Assembly: GCA_045647885.1 (NCBI GenBank)
Contig: JAZRMX010000006.1
Location: 42,578 to 106,577, forward strand
Reading direction: 5' to 3'
DNA: 64,000 nt
DNA from: HGM04593 sp045647885
Lineage (GTDB): Bacteria; Bacteroidota; Bacteroidia; Bacteroidales; Bacteroidaceae
Shown here: positions 48,500-56,680 of the stretch, piece by piece
How positions within the stretch are numbered: the stretch's first letter is position 1
How the letters are laid out: every line of letters begins with the position of its first letter
The notes under the pieces: generated by a model
What the model was told of the DNA's origin: nothing
The model's input: only the letters and a program-made list of their open reading frames with translations
Databases searched by the model: none
Position numbers and translations under genes: made by a program

Positions 48500-49624
48500 C
48501 TATTTTTTCTCTGCATCGTAGAAATCCAGCAACTTACCGGCTGCAGCAAAAGAGGTTATTCTGCCCGCAAGAATCTCTTTCTCGTAACGTGCTAACATCT
48601 CCTCCATACCTTCAGCCTGATAAAAACGCTTATACAGCTGCTCGTTTATAGTTTCGTACATCCAATATTTCGACTGGTTGCTACGACGCTCATCGAAAGA
48701 GCCATTAGCCTTAACCTTCGCAACAAAATCGAATATCATATCCCAAACCTCCTTAATGCCAATATCGTAGAAGCCGGAATAGGTAAGCACTTGCGGGCGT
48801 ATACCGCTTTGCGGCATTGGGAAAAGTTGCAAGGCATTACGGTAATGGGCCGCAGCACGCTGCGCCTCTTCGAGATTGGCCCCATCGGCTTTATTTATCA
48901 CAATAGCATCGGCCATCTCCATAATACCGCGCTTTATACCTTGAAGTTCGTCTCCGGCTCCGGCAATTTGTATAAGAAGAAAGAAATCGACCATTGAATA
49001 TACCGCAGTCTCGCTCTGCCCCACACCCACGGTTTCAACAAAAACCGTGTCGTAACCGGCAGCCTCGCACAGAATTATAGTCTCGCGGGTCTTGCGCGCT
49101 ACACCACCGAGCGAACCGGCCGACGCACTGGGGCGTATAAAAGCATCGGGGTGAACAGACAGACGCTCCATACGAGTCTTGTCGCCAAGAATACTGCCCT
49201 TGCTGCGTTCGCTGCTAGGGTCAACAGCAAGCACAGCAAGCTTGCCACCCCTCTCTTGCAGTATATGCATACCAAAAGCATCTATTGAAGTACTTTTACC
49301 AGCTCCCGGGACTCCCGTTATACCCACACGGAGAGATTTCCCCGAGTAAGGCAACAGTTTCTCAACAATCTCTTGTGCCACAGCCTGATGTTCGGGCAAA
49401 AGACTCTCTACAAGCGTTACTGCACGGCTAAGCACCGTGACATCGCCACGCAGGATTCCCTGCACATAATCGTCAACCGATAAAGGAGCGGCACGTTTTA
49501 CGCGCATTTTTGACAGATAAGGGTTTACAGAACTCAAACGCTCCACCCCATCATTCACCTTAAGCCCTTTGTAAGCCTCATCGTTTTCGGGATGCACCAT
49601 ACTTGATATATAATTATCAGACAA
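48500..49624 (-). CDS. meaB: Methylmalonyl-CoA mutase-associated GTPase MeaB
   Basis: 374 residues. G3E-type P-loop GTPase that gates adenosylcobalamin delivery to and protects methylmalonyl-CoA mutase. Walker A GVPGAGKST (104-112), VDPSSERSKGSILGDKTRM (about 135), ETVGVGQSE (about 196) and NKAD (about 244) are all present. It implies a B12-dependent mutase and the succinate-propionate pathway, though mutA/mutB are not in the window. It lies 9 bases after a flippase gene and directly abuts the cyclo-ligase gene. Confidence 0.95.
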   Translation of the reverse strand: MSDNYISSMVHPENDEAYKGLKVNDGVERLSSVNPYLSKMRVKRAAPLSVDDYVQGILRGDVTVLSRAVTLVESLLPEHQAVAQEIVEKLLPYSGKSLRVGITGVPGAGKSTSIDAFGMHILQERGGKLAVLAVDPSSERSKGSILGDKTRMERLSVHPDAFIRPSASAGSLGGVARKTRETIILCEAAGYDTVFVETVGVGQSETAVYSMVDFFLLIQIAGAGDELQGIKRGIMEMADAIVINKADGANLEEAQRAAAHYRNALQLFPMPQSGIRPQVLTYSGFYDIGIKEVWDMIFDFVAKVKANGSFDERRSNQSKYWMYETINEQLYKRFYQAEGMEEMLARYEKEILAGRITSFAAAGKLLDFYDAEKK

Positions 49625-49633
49625 GCAGGAAAC

Positions 49634-51160
49634 TTATCTGCGTTTTATTCTACTGAAAAATTTCTCTTTTAGGGATTTTATTACAGCAGTCTTTTTCTGT
49701 AACAACATAAAAGAGTAATATGCCGACACAAACAGCACGCACCCTCCCAAGAGGGAGCGCAGAAGCAACGAGCCCTGCAGGCACAGGAATACACCTGCCA
49801 CAAGCATCAATGTCTGAAAAAGAACAAGCCGTATTGTTGAAGGAAAGAACTTGAAACCATATTTACGGGAGTAGCACACAGCTATCATAACCACATCGAG
49901 CAAACTTGCCACAGACAAGGCAATGCCCGTACCGGTAATACCCCACCAATAATAACCAAGTGCAACAAGCAGGAAATAGAAGAGGTCGTAGAGCAGCTCC
50001 ATAGTCAAGAAGGTAAGTGTGTCGCCCTTAGCCAAAGAAGTATAGGCAATAGGCAACATTACCGCTCTAAAAAACATATAGAACGCCGAACAGACAGCCA
50101 TGTTGACCACTGCAAGAAATTCCCCGGTATAAAGGACTCTTATAATAAGCGGCATCAGCAACATCAAGAACAACAGCAAGGGTGCAATGAAAAGCACACA
50201 CATGTCAATCTGCTGATTTATGGCAAAATTCATACGGTCCACATTTTTGTGAACAGCCGACAGACGTGGGAAATAGTCGGTCTCCACGGCTACAAAGACA
50301 ATACCGGCATAGACCACCATAAGCCCGTATCCCACTTTAAAGAGCCCCACATCGTCCATATCTCCAAGATAGAGCAGCACGGCGGGAATTGCCAGTGCTG
50401 TGAGAGCATTCAACACACCTGCAACCACATAGGGAAGACCGAGTTTCAGCATAGCGCAGCCATGCACCCACACCTCACGCGAAAACAACCTTATCTTCCA
50501 CGGGAAAACAGGCAAGGAGATATACAGATGCACAAGCATAAGCACTATAGAGTTGATGACCAGTGCCGGAATGACACCATCGACACCCCATAAGTAAAAA
50601 AAAGGAAGCACGCTCACAAGTGTCAGCAGGGCTCCTATGGCCGAAATTACAGCCACCCTCTTCAGCTTGCGCGTTGCCTTTAGTACAGAAATTTCGCCAT
50701 TAGTCACAGCAATGGCAAAAATCATTGGAGAAAGTAATGCGACCTCGAGCGTATAGCCCCAGTCGCCATCAAAAGCAAAAAAGCTTATGAGCGGCGCAAA
50801 AAGCACGCACAAGAGCGCACCCAATATCGCCGTCCATAAGCTTATTGAACGTACTGTAGCCACATAGGATTCTATTCTATCGGCATCACCTGTCTCATAT
50901 ATTTCCGACAGATTCTTGACAGCACTGAACGGAACTCCGGCATTTGACGCACTCGACACCAATGAAGAGATGTTCGTGTACATCATAAAGAACCCCATAC
51001 CCACGGTACTTAGCCACAAAGCGGCAAGTTTATTGCGTATCACAGATACAAGCATCGTGAGCACCTGTACTCCACCAAAGACTCCCGTGTACTTAAGCAC
51101 GTGGTCATATGAAGTGTCTTCGGTCTCTGCGTAGCGGGTATCGGGCTGCTTTTCCGTCAT
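49634..51160 (-). CDS. Wzx-type polysaccharide/O-antigen flippase (MOP superfamily)
   Basis: 508 residues with about 14 membrane segments and a basic C-terminus. The N-terminal GVFGGVQVLTMLVSVIRNKL and the SNAGVPFSAVKNLSE loop are typical of polysaccharide translocases of this phylum. It would flip undecaprenyl-linked oligosaccharide across the inner membrane. No glycosyltransferase cluster accompanies it; it sits between a DUF3332 lipoprotein gene (14 bases upstream) and meaB (9 bases downstream), so it may serve a conserved rather than a strain-specific glycan. Confidence 0.85.
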   Translation of the reverse strand: MTEKQPDTRYAETEDTSYDHVLKYTGVFGGVQVLTMLVSVIRNKLAALWLSTVGMGFFMMYTNISSLVSSASNAGVPFSAVKNLSEIYETGDADRIESYVATVRSISLWTAILGALLCVLFAPLISFFAFDGDWGYTLEVALLSPMIFAIAVTNGEISVLKATRKLKRVAVISAIGALLTLVSVLPFFYLWGVDGVIPALVINSIVLMLVHLYISLPVFPWKIRLFSREVWVHGCAMLKLGLPYVVAGVLNALTALAIPAVLLYLGDMDDVGLFKVGYGLMVVYAGIVFVAVETDYFPRLSAVHKNVDRMNFAINQQIDMCVLFIAPLLLFLMLLMPLIIRVLYTGEFLAVVNMAVCSAFYMFFRAVMLPIAYTSLAKGDTLTFLTMELLYDLFYFLLVALGYYWWGITGTGIALSVASLLDVVMIAVCYSRKYGFKFFPSTIRLVLFQTLMLVAGVFLCLQGSLLLRSLLGGCVLFVSAYYSFMLLQKKTAVIKSLKEKFFSRIKRR

Positions 51161-51174
51161 CTAATGTTTAAAAT

Positions 51175-51633
51175 TTATTTGCTTACTGACAACAAAGCGT
51201 TGTTATCGTCAATAATTTTTACAATCTCAGTTGACTGGTTCTCGTAAACAGCATTCCATGTCATTTCAGCCTCGTTGTAGATAAGCTGCAACTCGTTGGT
51301 ACCGTTTGTAAGGCTGTAACCGTTCTCGATAGCAGAGATCTGAACATTCTCACCAGCGTTGTTCTTAACAACTTTAACCTCGTTAGATGCTGCAACAGGA
51401 TTGCTACCGGTCCAGAACTCAATAGAGTTAAGAACAAGAACATCGGCAAAGCTAGCTACCCAGTAAACAGGAACAATGTTCAAGCCAATGAAAACAAGCT
51501 CGTTAACCCATTTGTCACCAACTGTTTTATTCCAATTGTAAACCTTGCGGGTCAAACCGAAAGAACCAAAACAAGATGAGCACAAGATTGCTACAGAAAA
51601 CAATACAGCAAAAAGTTTTACACTCTTTTTCAT
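51175..51633 (-). CDS. DUF3332 family lipoprotein
   Basis: 152 residues. Lipobox LCSSC places the lipid on Cys21. FGLTRKVYNWNKTVGDKWVNELVF, seen as LTRKVYNWNK and DKWVNE, then VPVYWVASFADVLVLNSIEFWTG matches the DUF3332 pattern with one hydrophobic stretch in the middle. Role unknown. The Cys is followed by FGSFG rather than an acidic export signal, so it probably stays periplasmic. Its promoter lies 45 bases upstream; codon usage suggests fairly high expression compared with the flippase gene downstream. Confidence 0.85.
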   Translation of the reverse strand: MKKSVKLFAVLFSVAILCSSCFGSFGLTRKVYNWNKTVGDKWVNELVFIGLNIVPVYWVASFADVLVLNSIEFWTGSNPVAASNEVKVVKNNAGENVQISAIENGYSLTNGTNELQLIYNEAEMTWNAVYENQSTEIVKIIDDNNALLSVSK

Positions 51634-51677
51634 AGTTTTAAATTTTAATTGTTAAATGATTTTGGAAATATTAAGCG

Positions 51678-51685
51678 CAAATATA
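51678..51685 (-). promoter_or_regulatory. -7 box of the DUF3332 gene
   Basis: Minus-strand TATATTTG, 45 bases ahead of the start, with a T-rich region where the -33 element should be. Confidence 0.5.
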
Positions 51686-51735
51686 CAAAAAACAAGTGAA
51701 ATAAAAAGTATGTGCCTTTATTTTTCGCTTGGACT

Positions 51736-51767
51736 AAAAAAAAGCAGCCGTGCCACGCACGGCTGCT
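51736..51767 (-). terminator. pepD terminator
   Basis: AGCAGCCGTGC/GCACGGCTGCT 11-base perfect stem, 3-base loop, followed on the minus strand by nine T residues; 20 bases after the pepD stop. Confidence 0.93.
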
Positions 51768-51786
51768 CAACATCAGGCAATAGGCG

Positions 51787-53244
51787 TTATTTTACACCAT
51801 TAATTATCAATGTTTTAATCAAAGAATAAAACTTCTCAACAGAAGGAATCTCTATGCGCTCGGTGGGAGAGTGAGGCGAGAGAAGTGTGGGACCGAAAGA
51901 TATCATATCCATATCGGGGTAGTTTGTAGAAAGTATACCACACTCAAGACCGGCGTGAATAACACGTACCTCGGGCTCTTTACCGTAGAGATTATTGTAA
52001 GCATCTTTTACACTGGCCAGAAGGGGTGATTTTACATTGGGCTGCCAGCCTGTATAGCTACCGCTCAATTCAACCTTCATACCAGCCATTGCAAAGCAAC
52101 TCGACAACTGAAGGGCAAGATAATCTTTCATAGACTCGCACGAACTGCGAATAAGAATATCAACCTCGGCATAACCGTCGGCTATATTTATAATGGAAAG
52201 GTTGCTTGAAGTCTCCACAGTGTCGGGAATTGCGGGAATAAAACGCAAAGGACCATTGTGACAAGCAAGAATCGCATCGAGCAGGTTCTCCTCTATCTCC
52301 TCGGGCACCACATTCTCGGGCATTTCGGTAGCCTCCACGCGAAGAGTGATACCCTCCTCTATTCCGGCATATTCGCCATTGAACAGAGCCTCGTACTTTG
52401 CAGCAATATCGGTGAGCTCACCCACAGCCTCGTCGGGAAGAGTAACAACCACCTCACAGCTTGCAGGAATTGCGTTACGCATATTTCCACCGTTCCAGCT
52501 TGCAAGGCTCACACCGCACTCATCGATAGCCTCACGCATAAAACGTGCCATAAGCTTGTTCGCATTAGCACGGCCTTCGTTAATCTCCACGCCAGAGTGA
52601 CCGCCACGCAAACCACGGAGAGAAACCTTCACTGCGATGTCATCCTCAATGGGCTCTTCGGCCATAAACTCCATTTTGGCAGAGAAATCTATACCACCGG
52701 CACAACCGATATACATAACACCCTCCTCCTCTGAGTCGAGGTTCAGGAGCACTCTTCCATTAAGTTCACCGGCTTTAAGACCAAAGGCTCCAAAAAGGCC
52801 GGTCTCCTCGTCAACAGTGAAAAGAGCCTCCAGGGGACCGTGCTGCATAGTATTATCCTCCATTACAGCCATAATCGCAGCAACTCCAATACCATTGTCG
52901 GCACCAAGAGTTGTATCGTCGGCATAGAGCCAATCACCCTTCACGATGGTCTTGATGGGATCTTTATAAAAATCGTGCTTGCTCTCGGGAGTCTTCTGGG
53001 GTACCATATCCATATGCGCCTGCAAAATAATACCCTTGCGATCCTCAAAACCGGGAGTAGCAGGCTTGCGCATAATAACATTACCCACCTCGTCCTGCCA
53101 AGTCTCAACACCTATGCTTTTTCCCCAGTCAAGAAGAAACTTCTGAATCTCCTGCATATATCCCGAAGGACGGGGTATCTGCGTAATAGCCTCAAAGTGT
53201 TTCCACACTTCGCGAGGCGATAAATCTTTAATTGTCAATGCCAT
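51787..53244 (-). CDS. pepD: Aminoacyl-histidine dipeptidase (M20 family)
   Basis: 485 residues, canonical PepD length. Di-zinc ligands: QAHMDMVPQ (about 80), LGADNGIGVAA (about 118) with bridging Asp, DEETGLFGAFG with catalytic Glu/Glu (about 148), and HAGLECGIL near 435. The inserted lid/dimerisation domain (about 195-385) includes LRGGHSGVEI. It hydrolyses Xaa-His and other dipeptides in the cytoplasm. Preferred-codon usage is marked, so expression is likely higher than that of the upstream membrane-protein gene, 8 bases away. Confidence 0.95.
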   Translation of the reverse strand: MALTIKDLSPREVWKHFEAITQIPRPSGYMQEIQKFLLDWGKSIGVETWQDEVGNVIMRKPATPGFEDRKGIILQAHMDMVPQKTPESKHDFYKDPIKTIVKGDWLYADDTTLGADNGIGVAAIMAVMEDNTMQHGPLEALFTVDEETGLFGAFGLKAGELNGRVLLNLDSEEEGVMYIGCAGGIDFSAKMEFMAEEPIEDDIAVKVSLRGLRGGHSGVEINEGRANANKLMARFMREAIDECGVSLASWNGGNMRNAIPASCEVVVTLPDEAVGELTDIAAKYEALFNGEYAGIEEGITLRVEATEMPENVVPEEIEENLLDAILACHNGPLRFIPAIPDTVETSSNLSIINIADGYAEVDILIRSSCESMKDYLALQLSSCFAMAGMKVELSGSYTGWQPNVKSPLLASVKDAYNNLYGKEPEVRVIHAGLECGILSTNYPDMDMISFGPTLLSPHSPTERIEIPSVEKFYSLIKTLIINGVK

Positions 53245-53252
53245 AAATTAAT

Positions 53253-54317
53253 CTATTTAGTTGTTATACATTTTTTCATCTGCAACAAAAGTATACCAGC
53301 CACACCCAACAGCGCAACAAGTAAAGTTTGCGACGAGTGAACTATTAACGCAAAAAGCGAAGCATCGGTTGCCGTTACCCCATAAATAACCATAATGGCT
53401 ATTATCACATAGTGCCAGGGACCGGCGCCATTAGGGGTTGGTACCACCACAGCAATACTGCCGGCAACAAAAAGCAACAACCCCGCTGCAAGCGACAAAG
53501 AGCTTGAAAAAGAGAAACAGAAGAAACACAAATAGAACTGCATAAAATAGCAGAACCATATTCCCACCGTCTCAAGTATAAAAAGCCACCCGCTCTTCAT
53601 TCTCGCAAGCGAGCCCATACCCTCAACAAAGCGGCTGAAGAAGGAACGCACCTTTGCCCAAAGCGACAACTTGCGTGCAAGAACAAAAACAAGCGCTGCA
53701 ATAGCCACCACAGAAAGAGCTATTACCAATGGGCCGCCGGCTGTGGAAAGTATATCAAAGTTTCCAAACCCACCACACGATTGTGACAGAAAAGAGAGAA
53801 AGACATCCCACTGCAACAACACCGCGGCTGCAGTTATGAGCAGCACCATTAAGGTGTCCAGTAGACGCTCTGTGACAACCGTTCCCAATGATAAGGCAAA
53901 AGGAACATCATCGTACCTTGACAGTACCGCACAACGCGACACCTCACCCACACGCGGCAGCACAAGATTGGCCGCATAAGCAATAAAAATCGAATACACG
54001 CACACATCGCGACGCGGCTTGTAACCAAGGGGCGCCAAAGTGAACAGCCAACGCCACCCGCGCAGAACGTGGCTGAAAATACCAAACAAAAGTGAGACCG
54101 TGAACCAAAAGAGATTCATATCTCTCAAAGCACCACCAACAAGCGAAAAATCAAACTCCTTGTAAATCCAATAAAGGATAACCACTCCTAAAAGAAGTGG
54201 CAGGAAACTTTTTATAATATTATTTAAAATCTTTTTCACAAGTTTAGGAGCAAAATTGATAGTTTTGTATACCTTTGCAATAATGTGAGCAACCGGCAAA
54301 CAACTGCGTTGTTTCAT
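53253..54317 (-). CDS. UPF0104/LPG synthase transmembrane-region family protein (flippase-like)
   Basis: 354 residues from ATG 54317, about 8 membrane segments. The family pattern is seen in HVLRGWRWLFTLAPLGY (about 88), LVLPRVGEVSRCAVLSRYDDVPF (about 118, in pieces NLVLPRVGE and RCAVL) and VVPTPNGAGPWHY (about 300). These proteins are related to the membrane part of lysyl-phosphatidylglycerol synthase and are suspected lipid flippases; no catalytic domain is fused. Homologues often begin KKILN, so a GTG at 54239 (starting VKKILNN) is a serious alternative start. Divergent from rsmA; pepD follows in 8 bases. Confidence 0.82.
   Translation of the reverse strand: MKQRSCLPVAHIIAKVYKTINFAPKLVKKILNNIIKSFLPLLLGVVILYWIYKEFDFSLVGGALRDMNLFWFTVSLLFGIFSHVLRGWRWLFTLAPLGYKPRRDVCVYSIFIAYAANLVLPRVGEVSRCAVLSRYDDVPFALSLGTVVTERLLDTLMVLLITAAAVLLQWDVFLSFLSQSCGGFGNFDILSTAGGPLVIALSVVAIAALVFVLARKLSLWAKVRSFFSRFVEGMGSLARMKSGWLFILETVGIWFCYFMQFYLCFFCFSFSSSLSLAAGLLLFVAGSIAVVVPTPNGAGPWHYVIIAIMVIYGVTATDASLFALIVHSSQTLLVALLGVAGILLLQMKKCITTK
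54270..54277 (+). promoter_or_regulatory. Rightward -7 box, likely rsmA promoter
   Basis: TACCTTTG on the plus strand inside the perfect repeat TACCTTTGCAATAA (54270-54283). It implies a start near 54284 and a leader of about 137 bases to rsmA. The -33 region is weak. Confidence 0.5.
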
Positions 54318-54365
54318 ATAAAGCCACCCGTTAAGTCACGAAAGCAATATATGTGTCGCTTATTG

Positions 54366-54373
54366 CAAAGGTA
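54366..54373 (-). promoter_or_regulatory. Leftward -7 box, likely promoter of the UPF0104-type gene and pepD
   Basis: Minus-strand TACCTTTG in the right arm of the inverted repeat; start near 54359, about 42 bases before ATG 54317. Confidence 0.5.
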
Positions 54374-54420
54374 GTGAAAAAAAGGGATAATAAAAGTTGT
54401 TTTAAAGAAAATAACCGCAT

Positions 54421-55206
54421 ATGAAAGCAGTAACAGCAAAGAAACGCCTCGGGCAACACTTCCTTATCGACATGCAGATTGCAAAGGATATTGCCGACAC
54501 AGTGGATGTCTGCCCCGGAATGCCGGTGCTCGAAGTAGGCCCCGGAATGGGAGTGCTCACCCGTTTCCTTCTCGAGAAGGAACGCCCGGTAAAGGTGGTG
54601 GAGATTGACGAGGAGTCGGTAACCTATCTGTGCAAGAACCTTCCGCAGCTGGGAGAGGACAACATAATCCCCGACGATTTCCTGAAGATGCACCTCGATC
54701 GCCTCTTCGACGGCGAAGACTTTATGCTCATAGGCAACTACCCCTACAACATCTCGAGCCAGATATTCTTCAAGATGCTCGACAACAAGGAGCACATTCC
54801 CTACTGCAGCGGAATGATACAGAAAGAGGTGGGTGAACGCCTTGCTGCAAAACCCGGTACAAAAGCCTATGGCATTTTGAGCATACTCGTGCAATTGTGG
54901 TACGATGTGGAATATCTCTTTACCGTACACGAGAATGTATTCTCGCCCCCTCCCAAGGTGAAAAGTGCTGTAGTACTTATGAAACGCAACAGCCGCACAA
55001 GTATGCCTTGCGACGAGGAACTTTTCAAAAAGATAGTAAAAGGCACCTTCAACCAACGCCGCAAGAAGATGCGCAACTCCATACAACAGATTGTGGGCAA
55101 GGAATCGCCCCTGCTCTCAAACCCCATACTCGACAAACGCCCCGAACAGCTGTCGATAGAAGAATTCATAGAGCTCACCCTGCAAGTAGAACGCGAATTA
55201 GCATAA
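54421..55206 (+). CDS. rsmA: 16S rRNA dimethyladenosine transferase (KsgA)
   Basis: 261 residues. SAM-dependent dimethylation of A1518/A1519 in 16S rRNA. KKRLGQHFLID (7-17), EVGPGMGVLT (about 39, motif I), DDFLKM (about 85) and GNYPYNISSQIFF (about 103-115; the N-x-P-Y catalytic motif IV) are in order, and VFSPPPKVKSAVV lies near 175. Complete length. The rightward promoter is likely at 54270. mgtE follows after 17 bases, an arrangement common in Bacteroidota. Confidence 0.95.
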   Translation: MKAVTAKKRLGQHFLIDMQIAKDIADTVDVCPGMPVLEVGPGMGVLTRFLLEKERPVKVVEIDEESVTYLCKNLPQLGEDNIIPDDFLKMHLDRLFDGEDFMLIGNYPYNISSQIFFKMLDNKEHIPYCSGMIQKEVGERLAAKPGTKAYGILSILVQLWYDVEYLFTVHENVFSPPPKVKSAVVLMKRNSRTSMPCDEELFKKIVKGTFNQRRKKMRNSIQQIVGKESPLLSNPILDKRPEQLSIEEFIELTLQVERELA

Positions 55207-55223
55207 AGCGAGGAGGTTGAAAA

Positions 55224-56576
55224 ATGACAAAAGAATACATAAGCTACATAAAAGAGCTCATTGAGAGCAAGGACTCGGTACTCCTGCAGGAGAATATATC
55301 AAAACTGCACCCTGCCGATATTGCCGAACTCTGTATAGAGCTCGATATTGAAGAGGCACGCTTCCTCTGCCGCCAGCTCGATAACGAAAGAGCAGCCGAC
55401 GCCCTCACCGAGATGGACGAGGATATACGTAACGAACTTCTCGAAGAGCTCCCCTCCGAGGCCATCGCAAAACGCTTCGTGAACTATATGGATACCGACG
55501 ACGCCGTCGAGATTATCCGTGATATGGACGAAGAGAAGCAGGAAGAGGTTCTCTCGCACATCAAGGACATTGAGCAGGCCGGCGACATTGTAGACCTTCT
55601 TCAGTACGACGAGGACACCGCCGGAGGACTTATGAGTACCGAAATGGTGGTGGTGAACGAGAACTGGAGTATGCCCGAGTGTCTTAAAGAGATGCGCAGC
55701 CAAGCCGAGGATATGGACGACATCTACTACATCTACGTAGTGGACGATGACGAACGCCTCTGCGGCCTCTTCCCCTTGAAAAAGATGGTCACCAGCCCAT
55801 CGGTCTCAAAGGTAAAGCACGTGATGAGCCGCAAAGTGGTAAGCGTGGATGTAGACACCCCCATTGACGAAGTAACCCTGCTCATTGAAAAATACAACCT
55901 TGTAGCAATACCGGTCGTAGACAAGATTAACCGCTTGGTGGGACAAATCACCGTCGATGACATTATGGACGAGGTACGTGAACAGACCGAGCACGACCAA
56001 CAACTTACCGCCGGTCTTACCCAAGACATCGAGAGCGACGACACCGTCTTCAAGCAGACAAGTGCCCGACTCCCGTGGTTGCTCGTGGGTATGCTTGGAG
56101 GTATCGGCTCCTCGCTCCTGCTCAACTGCTTCGACAGTACACTGGGCAGCCACCCCGAAATGGCCCTCTTCATTCCCCTGCTTGCAGGTATGGGAGGAAA
56201 CGTGGGAACACAATCGTCGGCAATCGTTGTACAAGGCCTGGCAAACAACTCGCTCGACCCACGAAGAATGTTCCACCACCTGGCAAAAGAGATGGTTGTG
56301 GCAATAATCAACGCCACAATACTCTCGCTCATGGTATACATATACAATTTCCTTATATACGGAGGTACCGACATTGTAACTCTCTCCGTACCATTGAGCC
56401 TCTTTGTGGTAATACTCTTCGCCTCGGGATTCGGCACACTCGTACCCCTTGTACTTGAGCGCATAGACATTAACCCGGCTGTGGCAACAGGCCCCTTTAT
56501 ACAGATTATAAATGACATAAGCGGAATGACTTTCTATATGATTATCTCAATGATATTAAGTAACCTTTTAATATAA
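55224..56576 (+). CDS. mgtE: Magnesium transporter MgtE
   Basis: 450 residues. Cytoplasmic MgtE N domain (about 15-125; superhelical, ending DEDTAGGLMSTEMV), two CBS domains (about 135-255; YVVDDDERLCGLFPLKK and VDKINRLVGQITVDDI), then the five-helix pore domain (about 285-450) with RLPWLLVGMLGGIG, GMGGNVGTQSSAI and ATGPFIQIINDISG, the selectivity and gating regions. Mg2+ channel closed by cytosolic Mg2+ on the acidic N/CBS interface. The gene starts 17 bases after rsmA with GAGGAGG just upstream, one of few SD-like sequences here. Confidence 0.95.
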   Translation: MTKEYISYIKELIESKDSVLLQENISKLHPADIAELCIELDIEEARFLCRQLDNERAADALTEMDEDIRNELLEELPSEAIAKRFVNYMDTDDAVEIIRDMDEEKQEEVLSHIKDIEQAGDIVDLLQYDEDTAGGLMSTEMVVVNENWSMPECLKEMRSQAEDMDDIYYIYVVDDDERLCGLFPLKKMVTSPSVSKVKHVMSRKVVSVDVDTPIDEVTLLIEKYNLVAIPVVDKINRLVGQITVDDIMDEVREQTEHDQQLTAGLTQDIESDDTVFKQTSARLPWLLVGMLGGIGSSLLLNCFDSTLGSHPEMALFIPLLAGMGGNVGTQSSAIVVQGLANNSLDPRRMFHHLAKEMVVAIINATILSLMVYIYNFLIYGGTDIVTLSVPLSLFVVILFASGFGTLVPLVLERIDINPAVATGPFIQIINDISGMTFYMIISMILSNLLI

Positions 56577-56602
56577 AAAAGAGAGAATTTAGAAAAAAAC
56601 AT

Positions 56603-56610
56603 TACTTTTG
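56603..56610 (+). promoter_or_regulatory. -7 box of the DUF349 gene
   Basis: TACTTTTG, 71 bases ahead of the start; weak -33. Confidence 0.5.
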
Positions 56611-56680
56611 TAAACCGCCGCAAGGCACTATGAAAAAGTTACCACTGTGTAACAGACTACTAATTTAAACAATTAAGCAG

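Larger units (their letters stand above)
54270..54373. repeat. 14-base perfect inverted repeat carrying opposed promoter boxes
   Basis: TACCTTTGCAATAA at 54270-54283 and its exact complement TTATTGCAAAGGTA at 54360-54373, separated by 76 bases. Each arm holds a TACCTTTG box pointing inward, so the two predicted transcripts overlap for about 75 bases. Confidence 0.85.

Noticed and set aside
54270..54373. Phase-variable invertible promoter
   Set aside because: Both arms carry the same inward-facing box, so inversion would be neutral, and no recombinase gene is present.
54331..55086. 251-codon minus-strand open frame
   Set aside because: Antisense to rsmA, which has all methyltransferase motifs.
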